Assembly: GCF_000717175.1 (NCBI RefSeq)
Contig: NZ_JNYD01000006.1
Span: 1 to 64,000 of the forward strand
Length of the DNA: 64,000 bases
Reading direction: 5' to 3'
Source: Pseudonocardia autotrophica
GTDB lineage: Bacteria > Actinomycetota > Actinomycetes > Mycobacteriales > Pseudonocardiaceae
A program made the translations under genes and the position numbers. Shown one piece after another: positions 1 through 10,500 of the stretch (position 1 is its first letter; each line of letters opens with the position of its first letter). The notes under the pieces are model-generated. The model was not told the DNA's origin. It saw only the letters and a program-made list of their open reading frames with translations, and made no database searches.

Positions 1-95
1 TGGGTAAGGCTCCCAGTAGACGACTGGGTTGATAGGCCAGAGATGGAAGCCCTGTGAGGGGTGGAGTTGACTGGTACTAATAGGCCGAGGGCTTG
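1..95 (+). rRNA. rrl: 23S ribosomal RNA, 3' end (partial)
   Basis: The first bases match the conserved 3' end of bacterial 23S rRNA, including the run that reads GACTGGTACTAATAGGCCGA near 69-88. The mature 3' end is placed at about base 95 by analogy with other actinobacteria, so it may be off by a few bases. The rest of the gene lies to the left of the window. The 23S gene reads in the same direction as the broken 5S gene that follows it. Confidence 0.93.
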
Positions 96-218
96 CCACG
101 ACATGTTGTTCGCATCCACTGTGTGACCCTGAGCACACAACCATCGGTGTTTTGCCGGCGGTTGGTGTTCGACCCGGTCGGTCCCTCGTCGAAGGGCAAG
201 GCTGGGATAGGTGAATAG
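96..218 (+). other. 23S-5S internal transcribed spacer
   Basis: This is about 120 bases between the 23S end and the 5S start. It contains no tRNA and no open frame of note. Its length and position are normal for an actinobacterial rrn operon. Confidence 0.7.
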
Positions 219-290
219 TGTTGTCGGTGGTCATTGCGGAGGGGGAACGCCCGGTCCCATCCCGAACCCGGAAGCTAAGCCCTCCAGCGC
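219..290 (+). rRNA. rrf: 5S ribosomal RNA, 3'-truncated (5' ~72 nt only)
   Basis: Bases 219-290 match the first 60% of actinobacterial 5S rRNA: the 5' strand of helix I (TTGTCGGTGGTC), loop A, helices II and III, and the segment GAAGCTAAGCCCTCCAGCGC. From base 291 the similarity stops. The expected helix IV/V region (normally GATGGTACTGC then GGGAGAGTAGG) and the 3' strand that closes helix I are absent. The sequence runs straight into the leader of the ssb-like gene at 407. As written this copy cannot fold into a complete 5S rRNA. It could be a true deletion in one of several rrn operons or an assembly misjoin at a repeat. Confidence 0.75.
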
Positions 291-406
291 CTCGATCTTT
301 CCCCACCCGGGTCCGCGTGTCCACAGGATCGACATTCGTACCGCCGAGCTCCCGTCCTCGGCCGATGCTTGGTGCACCGGATGAGACCGATACGAGGAGC
401 GAGAAG

Positions 407-922
407 ATGACCGAGATCCTGACGACCGTGGTGGGCCGCCTGACGAATGCGCCTGTCACGCGGGACCTGGGTGGCGGCCGCGAGGTCGTCTCCTTCCGAA
501 TGGCTTGCAACCACGGGTACCTGGACCGCACGACCGGGCAGTGGAAGGAGTCGTCGACCTCCTACGTGTCCGTCGACATCTGGCGCAAGCACCTGGGCCG
601 CAACGTGCAGGGGTCGTTCGTGAAGGGCGACCCGGTGATCGCGCACGGCCGGCTGTACGTGCGGGACTACGAGCAGGAGGGGCGCACCCGCACCGCGGTC
701 ACCCTCGTCGCCGACGCCGTCGGGCCCGACCTCAACACGGCGATGGCCGCTGTCACCAGGGTGCGACGGACCGCCGACGGCAGCCTGGTGGAGGAGGCCG
801 GCACGCCGGTGCCGGGCGACGAAGGTGCTGCCCAGGAGGGTGTGCCGATCGGTCCGCGCTCCGCACCGGAGGAGGAGCGGCTCGGACAGGTGGCCGAGGT
901 CGTACCGGCCGCGAGGGCCTGA
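407..922 (+). CDS. ssb: single-stranded DNA-binding protein, tailless paralogue
   Basis: A 171-aa protein with an OB-fold SSB domain over about residues 1-110. Family features include the start MTEILTTVVGRLTNAP, the segment VVSFRMACN, a Trp-containing strand (VSVDIWRK) and the pattern KGDPVIAHGRLYVRDYEQEGRTRT. SSB coats single-stranded DNA as a tetramer during replication and repair. The ATG at 407 has a purine-rich ribosome site (GAGGAGCGAGAAG) directly upstream. An open frame extends back into the 5S gene but is not used. The C-terminus ends VVPAARA and lacks the acidic DDDIPF tip that recruits partner proteins, so it resembles the SsbB-type paralogue of streptomycetes, not the replicative SSB. 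It is followed 25 bases later by ettA. Confidence 0.9.
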   Translation: MTEILTTVVGRLTNAPVTRDLGGGREVVSFRMACNHGYLDRTTGQWKESSTSYVSVDIWRKHLGRNVQGSFVKGDPVIAHGRLYVRDYEQEGRTRTAVTLVADAVGPDLNTAMAAVTRVRRTADGSLVEEAGTPVPGDEGAAQEGVPIGPRSAPEEERLGQVAEVVPAARA

Positions 923-947
923 CCCGGGCGGAACTACCATCGTGGGC

Positions 948-2624
<1,677 letters not shown>

Positions 2625-2703
2625 GAGCTATCACTCTCCGGCGGCCTGAGGGCACGGAGCGGCAGCGGGAGCGACCCCGGAGTCGGGGTGCACGGGAGGG
2701 TGC

Positions 2704-5700
2704 ATGTCCGAAGTGGTCCGGCACGACGGGGACCAGATCTCCGGGGCGGCGATGGTCGGTGTCGCCTCGTCGCTGCGGTGGAGCAGGCCGGATCTCACGG
2801 CCGATCTCGCCGGGCACGTCGCCGATGCGGCGCGGTCCGGCGACCCGGCCCTGTGGCTCGCCGCCCTCGGGTGGCGGGTGCACGGGATCGCGGCGGTGGG
2901 CGACGGCCGCTCGGCCGTCGTCGAGGCGCTCGCGGCGCTGGAAGGGGTGGACGTCGATCCTGCGGACACGGCGGCCCTGCGTCTGCTGGTCGAGGTCGCC
3001 TTGGCGTGCCGGGACAACGGCGATGTCGCCCTCGCCCGGCGGCTCGCACAGGTTGTCCTGACACGTGCCGACGAGTCGCCGGAGTCCCGGTTCGACGCTC
3101 GGCTGGTCCTGGCGCGCTGTGGGACCGGTGACCAGTCGGGCGAGGTGAGCGGCCTCCTCGACGACGCTCGGGCGGAGGCCGCACGTCTGTTGCCCGGCCC
3201 CGCCTACGCGGCTGCCGTCGCGCTCGCGCGGGCGTCGGCCGCACGGGAGGGCGGGCGACCGGACGAGGCCGTCGACGCCGCCGCCGAAGGGCTGCGCGTC
3301 CTCGGAGCCGGCGACGCAGAGACCCCCGGTCCGGTGTCACCCCATCTGGTCGACGCGCTCACGGCGCAGCGGCTCGGCGCCCTGCTCGAGGCCGGACGTC
3401 GCACGGAGGCACGCGCGCTGGCGGATGCGGTGGCCGGACGCGCGGGAACGAAGGCGACGCGGCAGGCCGCGCAGCTCCGGCTCGTCGTCGCGCAAGCGAC
3501 GGCCGACGACGGCGCCGCGGCCGAGCGGGCGTTGGCCGAGGCCGCCCAGTACGCGGCCGCCGCCGACAGCCCCGGGCTCGAGGGTGCGTGCCGCATCGCG
3601 CTCGGCGACCTCGTCGAGAAGCAGGGCCGGCTGGACGTCGCCCTGGCCGCGACGCGGGCCGGGCTCGAGGCGGAGCATCGCGACGCGGAGCGCGGGCGGC
3701 GGTTCCGCGAGCTGGTCGCCGCTGTTGCCGATCGGCTGATCGGCGACAGCACTCCCGATCGAGGGCGCCGCGACGTCGTCGGGTCCGCTGCAGGTGGCAG
3801 CGCTCCGCGTGCCGACGGCCGGGCCGACGCCAATGGTGCCGGCACGCCCGGTCGTTCCCGTGCCACGGAAACGGGTACCGGCGCGTCCCCCGGCACCCTG
3901 CCCGGAAGCGGAACGCGGAACGGGACGTCTCCTGCGCACCCGGCCGCGAGCGTCACGGGACCGACGAGCGCGATCGACGCCCTGCTGGGCGGACTCGACG
4001 CAGGGATCCTGCCGGCCGCGTGGAGCAGCTCGATCGCTGATCCGTTGGCCGAGCCGCGATCCGCGGTGCACCGTCGCGAGACGACGGCCGCCGAGGGCGG
4101 CGGCCGTCGGCGCCGCGCAGTGGACGAGGTCGCCGACGAGCTCGAGGTGACGGCCGGGCGGCGGCGGAAGGACGACGGCGGTGCCGAGCTGACCGTCGGC
4201 ACCGGGCGGACCGACGCCGACCGCGCCAAGATCGGCGACCCGGGCACGCGCAGCGTTGTGCGGTCCGGTGACCATGGCGCCAGGCGGCGCAACGACGCCG
4301 GTCCGGCCGCAACCCTCGAGGCGATTCGCGGCGGGCAGCGCGCGGAGACCGCCGGCGGCGCAGCGTCGGCCTCCGATCGCACCCGAGGTGCAGGGGTCGG
4401 CTCCGCAGGCTCGGGGCCGGGTGATCTCGACGAGGGGGTGGCCCCGACCGTCGGCCGCAGGCGCGGCGAGGGGAACGACTCCGCAGACTCGGCTCGGGGC
4501 GCCCGCCCCGAAGGCGCCCTGTCGGAGCCCGGTCGTCGGCGCAGCGAAGGCGACTCCGCGGCCGTGGGTCGTGGCCGCGAGGATGTCGTTACGGGTACTG
4601 GTCGGCGCGGAGGCGGCAACTCTGCCGGCGCGAGCCGTGGTGGCCCTGCCGAAGGTCTGTTCCCGGCCTCCGGTCGCGCGAGCCGGGGCGGTGCCGAGGA
4701 CCTCCTCCCGATTGCCGGCGTCGGACGCCGTGACGAGCAGGAGACCGTGCACGGCCGTCGGGATGTGCGGCGGGGCGAGGGCGAGGCGCCCACGAGCCCG
4801 GACGAACGCCCGACCGATGGCGCCGGCGCGACGAGCGCAAGGCGCAGCTCGCAGGACGACGGGCGGGGGTCGGTGCTCCGCGACGACCCGGCGACGGCCA
4901 CGAACGGCCGGGTCCGAGAACCGGCGCCGGGCCGTGGCCGCAGCGACAGCGGATGGAGTGCGCTGTTCGGCGGCTCGGTCGACTCGCCGAGCACGTCGAC
5001 CGACGCCGAGGGTGAGTCCGAGCGCGCACACGAGCCACCCGCGAAGACTGGTCCGCGGACCATGGCGACCGCGGTCCCGATCGACGACGCGGACCAGCGG
5101 CGGACGGCGTCCTACGGGTCACTGCTCGGGGACGCGTTGATCTCGGAGCTGCGGGCCTCGGGTCAGTGGAGCGACGACGGACGGCCCCGTTCCTGGCCCC
5201 GTCTGCGGTCCGATCACGACGACCTGCCCGGCGTTGTCGACGATCGCAGTGGTGTCAGCCCCGGGTCGGATGAGGGCGTTGCGCGGACGACCGCGGGGCT
5301 GCGCCGGGAAGGCGACGATTCGCAGCCGCGGGGCGAGGCGGGTGACGAGCGGGGCGACTCGGCTGGACGTCCTGGCCGGATCAGCGACGAACTCTCCAAC
5401 GGAAGTGTGGAGGGGGCCAGACGTGGCCCCGCAGCCGCCGGCCCGAGCGAGGTTGAGCGTCCCGGTCACGAGGGCGCCCGGGAGTCGAGCGCGGGAACCG
5501 AGGCGCAGAGTGCTGAGCGCTCGGCCAGGTCTCGTGCGCAGGTCGAGGACGTGCTGCGCAGTGAGGTCCGTGGGGCGCGGGCGGCCGAGGGCGAGCGGTC
5601 CCGGTCGCGTCGCTCGGCCGACCGGCTCTCCGCGGAGGGGCAGCCTGCCGCGCGTCTGGTGGCGGACCTGCTAGCTGCTTCGGAGGGTGGAGGCCGCGCT

Positions 5701-7275
5701 GCTCGGCGCCGGGCGCGCGAGGCTGCCGAGGCACAGTCCGAGCGCACGGCGTCGACCGCGCCGGCACGACACGGCGAGCCGGTTGCCGAGCGGCGCGGCG
5801 CCGCGGAGGCGAGCCTCGGTGCGCTGGGCGGTGCGAGCGAGCCGGGCCGGGCCGGCGCGCGCCGTACTCGGGCCGATGAGCTGGGCCGCGCCGATGCGCT
5901 CGGTCGCGGCGATGACCTGGGTCGGGCCGACGAGCTGAGCAGCGTCGAGGACTTGGGTCGCGCGGACGACAACGTTCGCGCGACTGAGCCTGGCCGGGCG
6001 ACCGAGCCGTGGCGCGGAGGTGAGCCGGGCCGCGAAGGGGTGTGGGGCCGTGGACCTGAGCCGGGTCGCGGCACTGCGCCGAGCCAGGGAGCCGAGTCCG
6101 GGCGCGAAGCTGTGTCGGGGCGCGGAGGTGAGTCGGGCCGAGGGCGTGAGTCGGGGCGGGCGGGTGAGTCGAGCGAGGCGAGCGGTGCCGAGCGGACCCG
6201 GGGGGACGAGCTGGGGCGTGCCGGAGTGTCCGGACCTCAGGACGTGGTGAGCACGGGCACGCCGGGGGACGGCGGGCTGTCGGCACTCGACGGGACGTCG
6301 GCGCGGGCGGGTGAGCCGGCGCCGGCGGGGGTCGAGCCGTCGGCCGCGGCGCAGGCGGCGGACGACTGGTTGCGCTCGGCGATCGCGGAACTGGACCGCG
6401 TGTGGGGCAAGCCGGACGCGCTGTCGGGGGCCCTGCCTGTCGATCGGAGCGAGCCCACCGAGAGCGACAGTGATGCGGTGGGCACGTCCGTGGTGCTCGA
6501 CCTCGTGGACGGGGACCGGCGGATCGGGTCGCCGGACGCCGAGCGGGTGCTACGGGGGCTCACCGACCGGATGCGGGTGCACCTCCCGAGCCGCGGTCGC
6601 GTGCGGAGCGAGGACCCCAGCACCCTGCGCGTCGACCTGCCGGGGCGTGACCGGAGCGAGACCGCGGCGTGGCTGCACCCGGTGATGCGGGATCTGGCCA
6701 CGAGCGTCGACGGCGGGGCGGAGCTCCGGGGCGCGCGGTTGCGGGGCACCGTGCACGGGACGGACGGCGTCACCGGGGTACAGCTCATCCAGGACCTGGA
6801 GCCGCCGCCCGGGGGGCGGTCGTCGAGCGGGCGCACGAGTGCGGCTGCGTTCCGGATGGAGGACCTGGCGGTCCGCCCCGGGAGCGGCGGCCGTCGGCAC
6901 CGGCGAGCAGCCGGATCCGCCGGCGCCGAGGGCACGGCGGACGACGAGGGCGACCCGGCCGGCTCGACGGCGCCCACCGCGGCACCTTCCGCCGCCTCGA
7001 CGCCACCGGCAGCTGCCGCCGGCACCGGATCGCCCGGAGCCTCGGCGACGCCGGCGCGACGGGACGATCGTCCGGCCGGCCAGGCCGACCACCGGACTGA
7101 CGGCACCGGTGACCCCGGTGCCGCGGCGACCGACTCCGCGACGAACGCCGACGCTGCGACCGAGTCCGGCGGCGCCGCCGAACCGGGTGGTGCGGCGGCG
7201 AAGGAGACGCCCACCGAGTCCCTGGGCCTCGGGGACCTCCTCGCCGGCGCGATGGCGGCGTACCGCGGCCTCTGA
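2704..7275 (+). CDS. giant TPR-like / disordered Arg-Gly-Glu-rich repeat protein, function unknown
   Basis: A 1523-aa protein. Residues 1-340 are Ala/Leu/Arg-rich amphipathic helices suggestive of TPR-like repeats. Residues 340-1220 are low-complexity, rich in Gly, Arg, Ser, Glu and Asp and almost free of aromatics, and so very probably disordered. Residues 1053-1179 form a run of degenerate 6-7-residue units of the type DELGRA / EPGRGT / ESGRGG. Residues 1220-1370 look folded again (WLRSAIAELDRVWG, then LDLVDGDRRIGSPDAERVL and an alternating hydrophobic stretch), followed by an Ala/Pro/Gly/Thr-rich tail. No signal peptide or membrane helix is visible. ATG 2704 follows GGGAGGGTGC. I do not recognise the family. 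An abundance of arginine and acidic residues in a disordered linker suggests a scaffold or condensate-forming role, but that is only inference. Confidence 0.8.
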   Translation: MSEVVRHDGDQISGAAMVGVASSLRWSRPDLTADLAGHVADAARSGDPALWLAALGWRVHGIAAVGDGRSAVVEALAALEGVDVDPADTAALRLLVEVALACRDNGDVALARRLAQVVLTRADESPESRFDARLVLARCGTGDQSGEVSGLLDDARAEAARLLPGPAYAAAVALARASAAREGGRPDEAVDAAAEGLRVLGAGDAETPGPVSPHLVDALTAQRLGALLEAGRRTEARALADAVAGRAGTKATRQAAQLRLVVAQATADDGAAAERALAEAAQYAAAADSPGLEGACRIALGDLVEKQGRLDVALAATRAGLEAEHRDAERGRRFRELVAAVADRLIGDSTPDRGRRDVVGSAAGGSAPRADGRADANGAGTPGRSRATETGTGASPGTLPGSGTRNGTSPAHPAASVTGPTSAIDALLGGLDAGILPAAWSSSIADPLAEPRSAVHRRETTAAEGGGRRRRAVDEVADELEVTAGRRRKDDGGAELTVGTGRTDADRAKIGDPGTRSVVRSGDHGARRRNDAGPAATLEAIRGGQRAETAGGAASASDRTRGAGVGSAGSGPGDLDEGVAPTVGRRRGEGNDSADSARGARPEGALSEPGRRRSEGDSAAVGRGREDVVTGTGRRGGGNSAGASRGGPAEGLFPASGRASRGGAEDLLPIAGVGRRDEQETVHGRRDVRRGEGEAPTSPDERPTDGAGATSARRSSQDDGRGSVLRDDPATATNGRVREPAPGRGRSDSGWSALFGGSVDSPSTSTDAEGESERAHEPPAKTGPRTMATAVPIDDADQRRTASYGSLLGDALISELRASGQWSDDGRPRSWPRLRSDHDDLPGVVDDRSGVSPGSDEGVARTTAGLRREGDDSQPRGEAGDERGDSAGRPGRISDELSNGSVEGARRGPAAAGPSEVERPGHEGARESSAGTEAQSAERSARSRAQVEDVLRSEVRGARAAEGERSRSRRSADRLSAEGQPAARLVADLLAASEGGGRAARRRAREAAEAQSERTASTAPARHGEPVAERRGAAEASLGALGGASEPGRAGARRTRADELGRADALGRGDDLGRADELSSVEDLGRADDNVRATEPGRATEPWRGGEPGREGVWGRGPEPGRGTAPSQGAESGREAVSGRGGESGRGRESGRAGESSEASGAERTRGDELGRAGVSGPQDVVSTGTPGDGGLSALDGTSARAGEPAPAGVEPSAAAQAADDWLRSAIAELDRVWGKPDALSGALPVDRSEPTESDSDAVGTSVVLDLVDGDRRIGSPDAERVLRGLTDRMRVHLPSRGRVRSEDPSTLRVDLPGRDRSETAAWLHPVMRDLATSVDGGAELRGARLRGTVHGTDGVTGVQLIQDLEPPPGGRSSSGRTSAAAFRMEDLAVRPGSGGRRHRRAAGSAGAEGTADDEGDPAGSTAPTAAPSAASTPPAAAAGTGSPGASATPARRDDRPAGQADHRTDGTGDPGAAATDSATNADAATESGGAAEPGGAAAKETPTESLGLGDLLAGAMAAYRGL
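5860..6240 (+). repeat. degenerate 18-21-bp coding repeats in the giant protein gene
   Basis: About 18-20 imperfect units encode variants of (D/G)ELGRAD, EPGRG and ESGRGG. At the DNA level the core is GAGCTGGGCCG or GAGTCGGGGCG. Unit length varies by one codon, and units drift from an Asp/Glu-Leu type on the left to a Pro/Ser-Gly type on the right. This looks like old tandem duplication followed by divergence. Confidence 0.7.
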
Positions 7276-7299
7276 CGGACTCTGACGGACTCTGACGGC
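7270..7299 (+). repeat. three 10-bp repeats carrying stop codons in all three frames
   Basis: The unit TCTGACGGAC occurs at 7271 and 7281, and TCTGACGGCC at 7291. The first TGA (7273-7275) is the stop codon of the preceding gene. Because the period is 10 bases, the TGAs at 7283 and 7293 fall in the other two frames, so no ribosome in any frame can pass this point. Confidence 0.8.
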
Positions 7300-7478
7300 C
7301 TCCACATCGAGCTGGTCCGCCCGGGGCCGACACCGCCCGGGCCGACAGGACGGCCGGCAACGGCGGCCGGCCGCGGTGGAGCGAACGGGGACGACCGTTG
7401 CCACCCACCGCCACCAGGCGCTTCCCCTGGGTGACCGGATCGCGCTCGGGCCGGCGCCGCGATCAGCCGATCGGGGGC

Positions 7479-7484
7479 TAGGGT
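7479..7484 (+). promoter_or_regulatory. putative -10 box for the glutamate dehydrogenase gene
   Basis: TAGGGT lies 45 bases before the ATG at 7530, with a start of transcription expected near 7491. No convincing -35 is seen. The rest of the 254-base gap 7276-7529 holds GC-rich direct repeats around 7320-7350 and no gene. Confidence 0.4.
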
Positions 7485-7529
7485 GGACGCCGCCCCGAGC
7501 AACCCTCGCAAGACCCGGAGTCGCCGAGA

Positions 7530-10500
7530 ATGAGCCGGACCCGTGAGCACACCACCGCCGCGGAGCCGGCCGACGCGGATCTGGAGGGCCTGACCGCCCT
7601 CTACGCCCGGCACGCGCCCGCGGACGGGGCGCCCGCCCACGCCGACAGCCCGGAGCTGCCCCGGCTCGCCGAGGTCGCGGCCGAGCAGCTGTCGCTGGCC
7701 GCCCGCCGCCTGGTCGGCGAGCCGCTCGTCCAGGTCGAGGGGACGGCCGTCCGGATCGTCACCGACGACATGCCCTACCTCGTCGGCTCGACCCTGGTCG
7801 CGGTGTCGCGCGCCGGGGCGGAGATGCGGCGGTTGCTGCACCCGATCGTCGTCGTGCGGCGGGACGTGGCGGGGCAGCTGCAGGAGGTCCTGCCCGACGC
7901 CGACCCCGCGGACCCGCCCCGCGGCACGTTCGCCGAGTCCTGGATCCGCCTGGACCTGAACGCCGCCGTCGATCCCGCCGCCCTCACCGAGGAGCTGCGC
8001 GACGCGTTGCACGACGTCCGCGAGACCGTCGAGGACGGCGACCGGATGGAACGCCGGATCCGCACCCTCGCCGACGAGCTGCTCGCCGAGGAACTCGTGC
8101 CCCGCGGGGTCCGCACCGACCGCGGCTCCGAGCGCCACGAGACCGCCCAGTTCCTCCGCTGGCTCGCCGACGGCCACTTCACCTTCCTCGGCTACCGCCA
8201 CTACCGGATCGACGGCGAGCGGCTGCGGCCCGAGCTCGCGTCGGGCCTGGGTGTCCTGCGCCGGGACACGCTCGACAACGGTGCGTTCGTCCCGGACGGC
8301 GGCGGGGCGGACCGGGCCGAGGAGCTGCTGATCCTCACCCGCGCCGGCGTGCGCAGCCGGGTGCTGCGCCCTGCGCACCCGTACTACGTGGGCCTGCGCA
8401 CCTTCGACCAGCACGGCGCGCCCACCGGCGAGCACCGTTTCCTCGGCATGCTCACGGTCCCGGGAATGTACGAGAGCGTGCTCGACATCCCGGTCATCGC
8501 GCGGCGGGTGCGCCGGGCGATCCGGAGGGCGGGCTTCCCGCAGGAGTCGTACTCGGGGCAGCAGATGCTCGAGGTGATCTCCGGACTGCCGCGCGAGGAG
8601 CTGTTCAGCGCGACGACGGAGTACCTGCACGACGTCGGGGTCGGCGTCCTGGGGCTGGCGGGCCGTCGCGCCGTGCGGGTGTTCCTGCGCCGGGACCCGC
8701 ACCACCGGTTCGTCTCGTGCCTGGTCTACGTGCCGCGCGACCGGTACACCACGACGAGCCGGCTGGCGATGGCCGAGGTCCTGCGAGACCGGCTGCGCGG
8801 CAGCACCGTCGACTACACCGCGCGTGTCACCGAGGCCCCCTACGCGCAGGTGCACTTCATGGTGCAGACCGACGCCGCGCAGGCGCCGGTCGACCCGGAC
8901 GCGCAGGAGCTCACCGACGCCCTCACGGAGGCCGTCCGGACCTGGGACGACCGGCTCGTCGACCGGCTCGGCGCTCCGGCGGCGACGGCCACGGTGCCCG
9001 GCCTGCTCGCCGGCGTCCCGGACTCCTACAAGGCGGGCGTCCGGCCCGAGCGCGCGGTGGAGGACCTGAAGCGGATCCTGGCGCTGCCGGAGGGCGGGTT
9101 CGACGTCCGGCTCCACCACGAGAACGGCGAGCGCCGGCTGGCGATCTACCTGGACGCGCCGGTGTCGCTGACCCGGATCCTGCCGGTACTGCAGCACCTG
9201 GGCGTGGAGGTCGTCGACGAGCACCCGTCGGAGTTCGTCCGGCCCGACGGCCGCCGCTGCTGGCTCTACGACTTCGGGCTGCGCCTCGACCCCGCCGACT
9301 TCGCCGACACCGACCTCGCCGGCCGCGACGAGGCCGCGCTGGACCGGGACTTCTGCGCCGCCTTCCGCGCGACCTGGGGCGGCGACGCCGAGGCGGACCG
9401 GTTCTCCGCGCTGGTGCTGCACGCCGGTCTGCACTGGCGGGAGGCGGCGCTGTTGCGTGCCTATGCCCGCTACTCGCGGCAGGTCGGGAGCACCTTCGGG
9501 GTGCAGTACATGGCGGACACGCTGCTGGCCCAGCCCGCCGTCGCACGCGGGCTGGTGAAGCTGTTCCGGGCCCGGTTCGACCCGGCCGAGGAGAACCGGT
9601 CGAAGGTCACCGAGGAGGCGCTGACCGAGGTCACCACGCTGATCGACCAGGTCACCGGCCTGGACGCGGACCGGATCCTGCGCGGCTTCCTGGCGACGAT
9701 CGTCGCGACGCTGCGCACGAACTGGTTCCGCGACCGCGCGTTCACCTCGTTCAAGATCGACCCGGCCGCGGTGCCGGACATGCCCGCGCCGCGGCCGCGC
9801 TTCGAGATCTTCGTGTACTCGCCGCGGATGGAGGGCGTGCACCTGCGGTTCGGGCCGGTCGCCCGCGGCGGGCTGCGCTGGTCCGACCGCCCGCAGGACT
9901 TCCGCACCGAGATCCTCGGCCTGGTCAAGGCCCAGATGGTGAAGAACGCGGTGATCGTGCCCGTCGGCGCCAAGGGCGGGTTCGTGGTCCGCGCCGCCCG
10001 GCCGGACCCGGCCGAGGTCGAGGCCTGCTACCGGCTCTTCATCTCCGGGCTGCTCGACGTCACCGACAATCTGGTGCGGGGCGAGACCGTCCCGCCGCCG
10101 GACGTGGTGCGTCACGACGGCGACGACTCCTACCTGGTCGTCGCCGCGGACAAGGGCACCGCCCGGTTCTCCGACGTGGCCAACGAGGTCGCCGCGAGCT
10201 ACGACTTCTGGCTCGGTGACGCGTTCGCCTCCGGCGGCTCGGTCGGCTACGACCACAAGGCCATGGGCATCACCGCCCGCGGCGCCTGGGAGAGCGTCAA
10301 GCGGCACTTCTCCGAGCTCGGGGTCGACACCCAGACCCAGGACTTCACGGTCGTCGGCGTCGGGGACATGTCCGGCGACGTGTTCGGCAACGGGATGCTG
10401 CTCTCCGAGCACATCCGGCTGGTGGCGGCCTTCGACCACCGGCACGTGTTCGTCGACCCGACGCCGGATGCCGCTCGCGGGTTCGCCGAGCGGAGCCGGC

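Noticed and set aside
218..406. Open frame running from the 5S region into ssb
   Set aside because: It begins inside rRNA sequence, and the conserved SSB N-terminus starts at the ATG at 407 with a proper ribosome site.
1..406. Integration site or mobile element at the rRNA/ssb junction
   Set aside because: No integrase, transposase, inverted repeats or target duplication flank the truncated 5S; a simple deletion or misassembly is more economical.
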